From positions 62,001-126,000 of the forward strand of contig NZ_JAABNP010000013.1 in the NCBI RefSeq assembly GCF_009928485.1: 64,000 nucleotides of DNA, in the 5' to 3' direction. The DNA is from Clostridium sp. C2-6-12 (GTDB taxonomy: Bacteria > Bacillota > Clostridia > Clostridiales > Clostridiaceae). Positions 60,770-64,000 of the stretch are shown piece after piece. The notes beneath the pieces were generated by a model that was given only the letters and a program-made list of their open reading frames with translations, made no database searches and was not told where the DNA came from. A program made the position numbers and the translations under genes. Every line of letters begins with the position of its first letter. Position 1 is the stretch's first letter.

Positions 60770-62644
60770 TTAATCCTCCTTTATAGCTTTAAATGGGCAA
60801 GTTTCCAAACATGCACCACATTTTATGCATTTATCTTTATCAATTATAAATGGCTCTTTTATCTTGCCTGAAATTGCTCCCACAGGGCATATTTTTGAAC
60901 ATTTTGAACAGCCCTTACAAGCATCTGGATCAATAAATATCGTCTTAAGCTTTTGGCAAGTCTTCGATGGACATTTTTTATCCACAATATGAGTAATATA
61001 TTCATCTCTGAAATTCTTTATTGTACTTATAACAGGTGATGGAGCTGTCTTTCCAAGACCACATAGTGCTGTAGCAGAAATAGTATCTGCAAGCTCTAAT
61101 AATAAATCTATGTCTTCTAATTTTCCATTACCAGCAACAATTCCTTCAAGAATTTCAAGCATTCTCTTAGTACCTTCACGGCAAGGAACACATTTACCAC
61201 AAGATTCATTTTTAGTAAAGTTCATAAAAAATCTCGCAACTTCAACCATACAAGTATCTTCATCCATAACAACAAGTCCACCAGATCCTATCATTGCACC
61301 AGCTTTTTTAAGTGAATCAAAATCCAATGGCAAATCTAGGTGTTCTGCTATAAGACATCCCCCAGATGGACCTCCTATTTGTACAGCTTTAAATTCCTTA
61401 CCACCTCTTATGCCTCCGCCTATATCAAAAATTACTTCTCTTAAAGTTGTTCCCATTGGAACTTCAATAAGTCCTGTATTTTCAATATTTCCTGTTAGAG
61501 CAAAAGCTTTTGTTCCAGGACTGTTTTCAGGCCCAATAGATTTATACCACTTAGCACCATTATTAATAACGATAGGTACATTAGCGAATGTTTCTACATT
61601 ATTTAGAACTGTTGGCTTGCCAAAAAGCCCTTGTTCTACAGTTCTTGGTGGTTTTACCCTTGGCATTCCCCTCTTTCCTTCAATTGACGCAGTAAGGGCA
61701 CTTCCTTCACCACATACAAAAGCACCAGCACCCTTATTTATTTGAATATCAAAGCTAAAATCTGTACCTAAAATATTTTTTCCAAGTATTCCATACTTTC
61801 TTGCTTGTTCAATAGCATTTGAAAGTCTGCTTACAGCTAATGGATATTCAGCACGAACATATATATATCCTTTTTGTGCGCCACAGGCAACTCCAGCAAT
61901 CATCATTCCTTCAAGCATTCTGTGTGGATCTCCTTCCATTACACTTCTATCCATGAATGCTCCTGGGTCCCCTTCATCTCCATTACAAACAATATATCTT
62001 ATTTCTTCCTTTTGACGTTTTACTTGAGACCATTTTCTGCCGGCTGGAAATCCTCCGCCTCCACGGCCTCTTAAATTAGATTCTTCAATTTCTTTAATTA
62101 TTTCATCAGATTCCATATCAAACAATGCTTTTTCAAAAGCAGCATATCCATCTATAGCAAGGTATTCTTCAATTGAAGTTGCATCAATTTGACCACAATG
62201 TTCAAGTGCAAGTCTAGTTTGCTTTTTATAAAAAGGTATTTCTTCTTGTTTTTTATATATTTCACCATTTTTTGTGTATGCAAGTCTTTCAACACATTCA
62301 TCATTTATTATAGTTTTTTCTATAATTTCAGCACAGTCATCTACTTTAACCTTAATATAAAGATATCCAAAAGGTTCTACTTTTACTAATGGACCCATTT
62401 CACAAAATCCATGGCAGCCACTTTTTTTAATTCCAACAGTTTCATCATGAGGTTCTTTTTCAAAAGATACTTCACAATCTATTCCTTTTTCTTTCATGAT
62501 TTTTATCAATTCATCATATATTTCTAAAGAACCCCCTGCAACACATCCTGTACCAGCGCAAACAAGAATTTTCTTCTTTTCTTTTTGAAAACTATTTTTA
62601 TAATTATTTCTAGCATTAATTAAATCATTTCTATTAAGAAGCAT
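60770..62644 (-). CDS. NADH-binding hydrogenase subunit (HydB/NuoF-like)
   Basis: A 624-aa diaphorase-type subunit. N-terminal thioredoxin-like [2Fe-2S] domain (CAGTGCVAGG and SGCHGFCEMGP), FMN/NADH domain with RGRGGGGFPAGRKW and GAGAFVCGEGSAL, the [4Fe-4S] ESCGKCVPCREGT, and a C-terminal 2x[4Fe-4S] ferredoxin (CKGCSKCSKICPVG, CIKCGACLETCPF). This domain order matches HydB of bifurcating hydrogenases and the NuoF-like subunits of related complexes. It lies between the HydC-like and HydA-like genes and shares their operon. Confidence 0.95.
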   Translation of the reverse strand: MLLNRNDLINARNNYKNSFQKEKKKILVCAGTGCVAGGSLEIYDELIKIMKEKGIDCEVSFEKEPHDETVGIKKSGCHGFCEMGPLVKVEPFGYLYIKVKVDDCAEIIEKTIINDECVERLAYTKNGEIYKKQEEIPFYKKQTRLALEHCGQIDATSIEEYLAIDGYAAFEKALFDMESDEIIKEIEESNLRGRGGGGFPAGRKWSQVKRQKEEIRYIVCNGDEGDPGAFMDRSVMEGDPHRMLEGMMIAGVACGAQKGYIYVRAEYPLAVSRLSNAIEQARKYGILGKNILGTDFSFDIQINKGAGAFVCGEGSALTASIEGKRGMPRVKPPRTVEQGLFGKPTVLNNVETFANVPIVINNGAKWYKSIGPENSPGTKAFALTGNIENTGLIEVPMGTTLREVIFDIGGGIRGGKEFKAVQIGGPSGGCLIAEHLDLPLDFDSLKKAGAMIGSGGLVVMDEDTCMVEVARFFMNFTKNESCGKCVPCREGTKRMLEILEGIVAGNGKLEDIDLLLELADTISATALCGLGKTAPSPVISTIKNFRDEYITHIVDKKCPSKTCQKLKTIFIDPDACKGCSKCSKICPVGAISGKIKEPFIIDKDKCIKCGACLETCPFKAIKED

Positions 62645-62645
62645 A

Positions 62646-63122
62646 TTATTCTTCCTCCTTAAGACTATTTAAAAGTTCCATTGCTTTTTCTGGATTCATT
62701 GAGCCGTATACTTTATCATTCACCGTCATAGCAGGTGCAAGTCCACATGCTCCTAAGCAAGAAACCGTTTCCACTGTAAATACTAAATCATCTGTTGTGG
62801 TTTTAGTCTCTGAAAGATTTAATTCTTTTCTCAGCTTGTCTAAAATAGGAATTGATTTTCTAACATGACATGCTGTACCATCACATATTTTTATTACATA
62901 TTTACCCTTTGGTTCTAAAGAAAAATTTTCATAAAAAGTTGCTACACTATATATTTTAGCGGTACTCATACCTAGTTTTTCTGAAAGATATAAAAATGCT
63001 TCTTTAGGCAAATACCTATACATTTCTTGTGTATCCTGCAATATCGCAATAATATTACTAGATTTAAATTCATGCTTTTCCAATATAGTATCTAGCTTAC
63101 TATAATCAAATAATTTACTCAT
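62646..63122 (-). CDS. NuoE-like [2Fe-2S] hydrogenase subunit (HydC-like)
   Basis: A 158-aa thioredoxin-like ferredoxin subunit. N-terminal helical part with IIAILQDTQEMYRYLP, TFYENFSLEPKG, then the [2Fe-2S] ligands in CDGTACHVRKS and CLGACGLAPAM. It completes HydABC. Its stop codon is one base from the HydB start, so all three are co-translated. First gene of the operon; the 382-base upstream gap holds its control region. Confidence 0.95.
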   Translation of the reverse strand: MSKLFDYSKLDTILEKHEFKSSNIIAILQDTQEMYRYLPKEAFLYLSEKLGMSTAKIYSVATFYENFSLEPKGKYVIKICDGTACHVRKSIPILDKLRKELNLSETKTTTDDLVFTVETVSCLGACGLAPAMTVNDKVYGSMNPEKAMELLNSLKEEE

Positions 63123-63455
63123 AGTTTTTTTAATCCTCCTTATTAATTTTTCATTATGTTTTATCCTTTGGTTTAATTGTGTAAATACTTATTTACCTAA
63201 CTGTTTTATTAAGCTTTATATTTTATCCACTATGAAATAATAAATCAAATAGTAGAATAATACACTTTGTTAATTTAATAACGGTAAATAGTCCATCTTT
63301 GTGCAATAAATATTAATCAACACTATTTCAGTGTATCACTATGGTTTTTATTTTTCAATTATTTTTGCAAAATATTCTGAATCTTTTTAATTTTCTTGAA
63401 TTGTTTTATATTTATTTGTATTTCTCTTTTTTAAGCTGTTTTAATTGAAATAAAA
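63123..63455 (-). promoter_or_regulatory. Hydrogenase operon upstream region with Rex-like half site and a small palindrome
   Basis: AT-rich. TTGTTAATTTAATAACGG (63267-63284) has one perfect TTGTTAA half of the Rex consensus (TTGTTAANNNNTTAACAA) and a 4/7 second half. ACACT-ATTTC-AGTGT (63321-63335) is a perfect 5+5+5 inverted repeat. No confident sigma-A box pair was found. Redox control by Rex is known for clostridial fermentation genes and is inferred here. Confidence 0.35.
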
Positions 63456-63498
63456 AACTGTGGCAAAATAATTTTTTTCAATTCATCTTACCACAGTT
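63456..63498 (-). terminator. Terminator of hslO
   Basis: AACTGTGG pairs with CCACAGTT across a 27-base AT-rich loop, then TTTTTTATTTC on minus. It lies a few bases beyond the hslO stop. Confidence 0.75.
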
Positions 63499-63504
63499 AC
63501 TTAT

Positions 63505-64000
63505 TTATCTATTATTTAACAATTCTCCAATTTCATTATTGGTAAATTCATATTTTTTATTACAGAAATTACAAACAATTTCTTCAGTTTTTCCATCATC
63601 ATATATTTCTTGGAGTGTTTCTTTTCCAACGGATATTAATGCTTTTTCAACTCTTTCTCTAGAGCAGTCACATTTATATTCTGGTTTTAAATCTTCTAGT
63701 ACTTTTAAATCCATTCCATCAAAAATGTATTCTAAGATTTCCTCTATAGTTTTTCCTTCACTTATTAATGTAGTAATTGGTGGAATTTCTTCTAGTCTAT
63801 ATGTTATAACATCTGCTAAAAGTTCATCTGCCCCCGGCATCATTTGGACAATGAAGCCTCCTGCTGCCTTTATAGATAAATCCCTATCAACTAAAACTCC
63901 TAGTGATACTGCTGATGGTGTTTGTTCTGAAACTGTAAAGTAATATGCTAAATCTTCACCTATTTCTCCTGTTTGTATTGGCACTTGTCCAACGTATGGA
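63505..64000 (-). CDS. hslO: Hsp33 redox chaperone HslO (5' part outside the window)
   Basis: Oxidation-activated holdase. The visible 165 residues are the C-terminal part: [40 protein letters not shown], and the zinc centre with CDC (CDCSRERV) and CNFC ([11 protein letters not shown]), i.e. CxC and CxxC as in Hsp33. The frame is open through base 64000, and the methionine-like codon at 63984 is an internal GTG (valine) within [10 protein letters not shown]. Full family length is about 290 aa, so roughly 125 residues lie beyond the right edge. Confidence 0.96.
   Translation of the reverse strand, partial: PYVGQVPIQTGEIGEDLAYYFTVSEQTPSAVSLGVLVDRDLSIKAAGGFIVQMMPGADELLADVITYRLEEIPPITTLISEGKTIEEILEYIFDGMDLKVLEDLKPEYKCDCSRERVEKALISVGKETLQEIYDDGKTEEIVCNFCNKKYEFTNNEIGELLNNR

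Noticed and set aside
61110..61745. 211-codon frame on the plus strand, antisense to the NuoF-like subunit gene
   Set aside because: It lies wholly inside a gene with strong domain evidence, has no ribosome site, and its Pro/Ser/Ile-rich composition is the mirror of the coding strand.
63539..63943. 134-codon plus-strand frame opposite hslO
   Set aside because: Shadow of the Hsp33 coding frame; no ribosome site and no recognisable protein features.

Overview
The window is AT-rich chromosomal DNA of a low-GC Gram-positive anaerobe. Strictly fermentative genes (a three-subunit NAD-linked [FeFe] hydrogenase, an anaerobic-type cobalamin pathway), purine-rich Shine-Dalgarno sites, frequent TTG/GTG starts, and the spore-former families YitT and YtaF point to Clostridium sensu stricto. 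The hydrogenase trio and general gene content remind me of the C. beijerinckii group, but that species-level guess is inference. I see no rRNA, tRNA, CRISPR array, prophage or insertion sequence. Almost all genes lie on the minus strand; the plus-strand exceptions are at 6204-6800, 19122-19853, 23741-29836 and 45426-46052.

Layout. 1-9104 holds scattered cobalamin genes (cobU, cobO, cobT, cobK, cobJ) among a YitT membrane protein, a glucosaminidase gene interrupted by an in-frame TGA, an ArsB/NhaD-type permease, a DUF1349 protein and a 59-residue winged-helix-like protein. 9105-10449 has an orphan PstS lipoprotein with an attenuator-like leader. 10450-18769 is a complete ten-gene histidine operon, hisZ-G-D-C-B-H-A-F-I-E, with a strong sigma-A promoter overlapped by a perfect palindrome, and with related repeats filling three of its intergenic gaps. 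19122-23024 has a YoaK protein, two small paralogues of unknown function, thiI and its cysteine desulfurase. A candidate small RNA lies upstream at 23257-23348. 23741-29836 has a DEAD-box-type helicase (motif II is DEGD), an EamA transporter, and a BmrCD-like heterodimeric ABC exporter preceded by a leader peptide and terminator. 29965-33428 is a putative metal-handling operon: YcgQ/DUF1980, a YcgR permease and two CobW-type GTPases. 33590-43193 carries a secreted LRR/cell-wall-binding/peptidase protein, an orphan sugar-binding lipoprotein with a LacI/CcpA-type operator, a HAD phosphatase, an M42 peptidase, acetyltransferases, a second hisC, a kinase and a methyltransferase. 43428-45098 is leuA with a structured leader holding a tiny Leu-rich reading frame. 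46245-54885 is a MacAB/TolC-like efflux system with its two-component system and an 11-bp direct-repeat array upstream of the efflux operon. 54954-58733 has RluF, a YdcF protein and a cytoplasmic alpha-amylase. 59080-63122 is the HydABC-like hydrogenase, and the window ends inside hslO (Hsp33).

Working together: the his operon, second hisC and leuA supply amino acids. IscS-like desulfurase and ThiI make 4-thiouridine and/or thiazole sulfur. HydABC disposes of reductant. The two-component system probably senses envelope or drug stress and drives the efflux operon through the direct repeats. The strongest leads for undescribed regulation are the exporter leader, the attenuator before pstS, the CU-rich small RNA candidate, the leuA leader and the his-operon repeat family.
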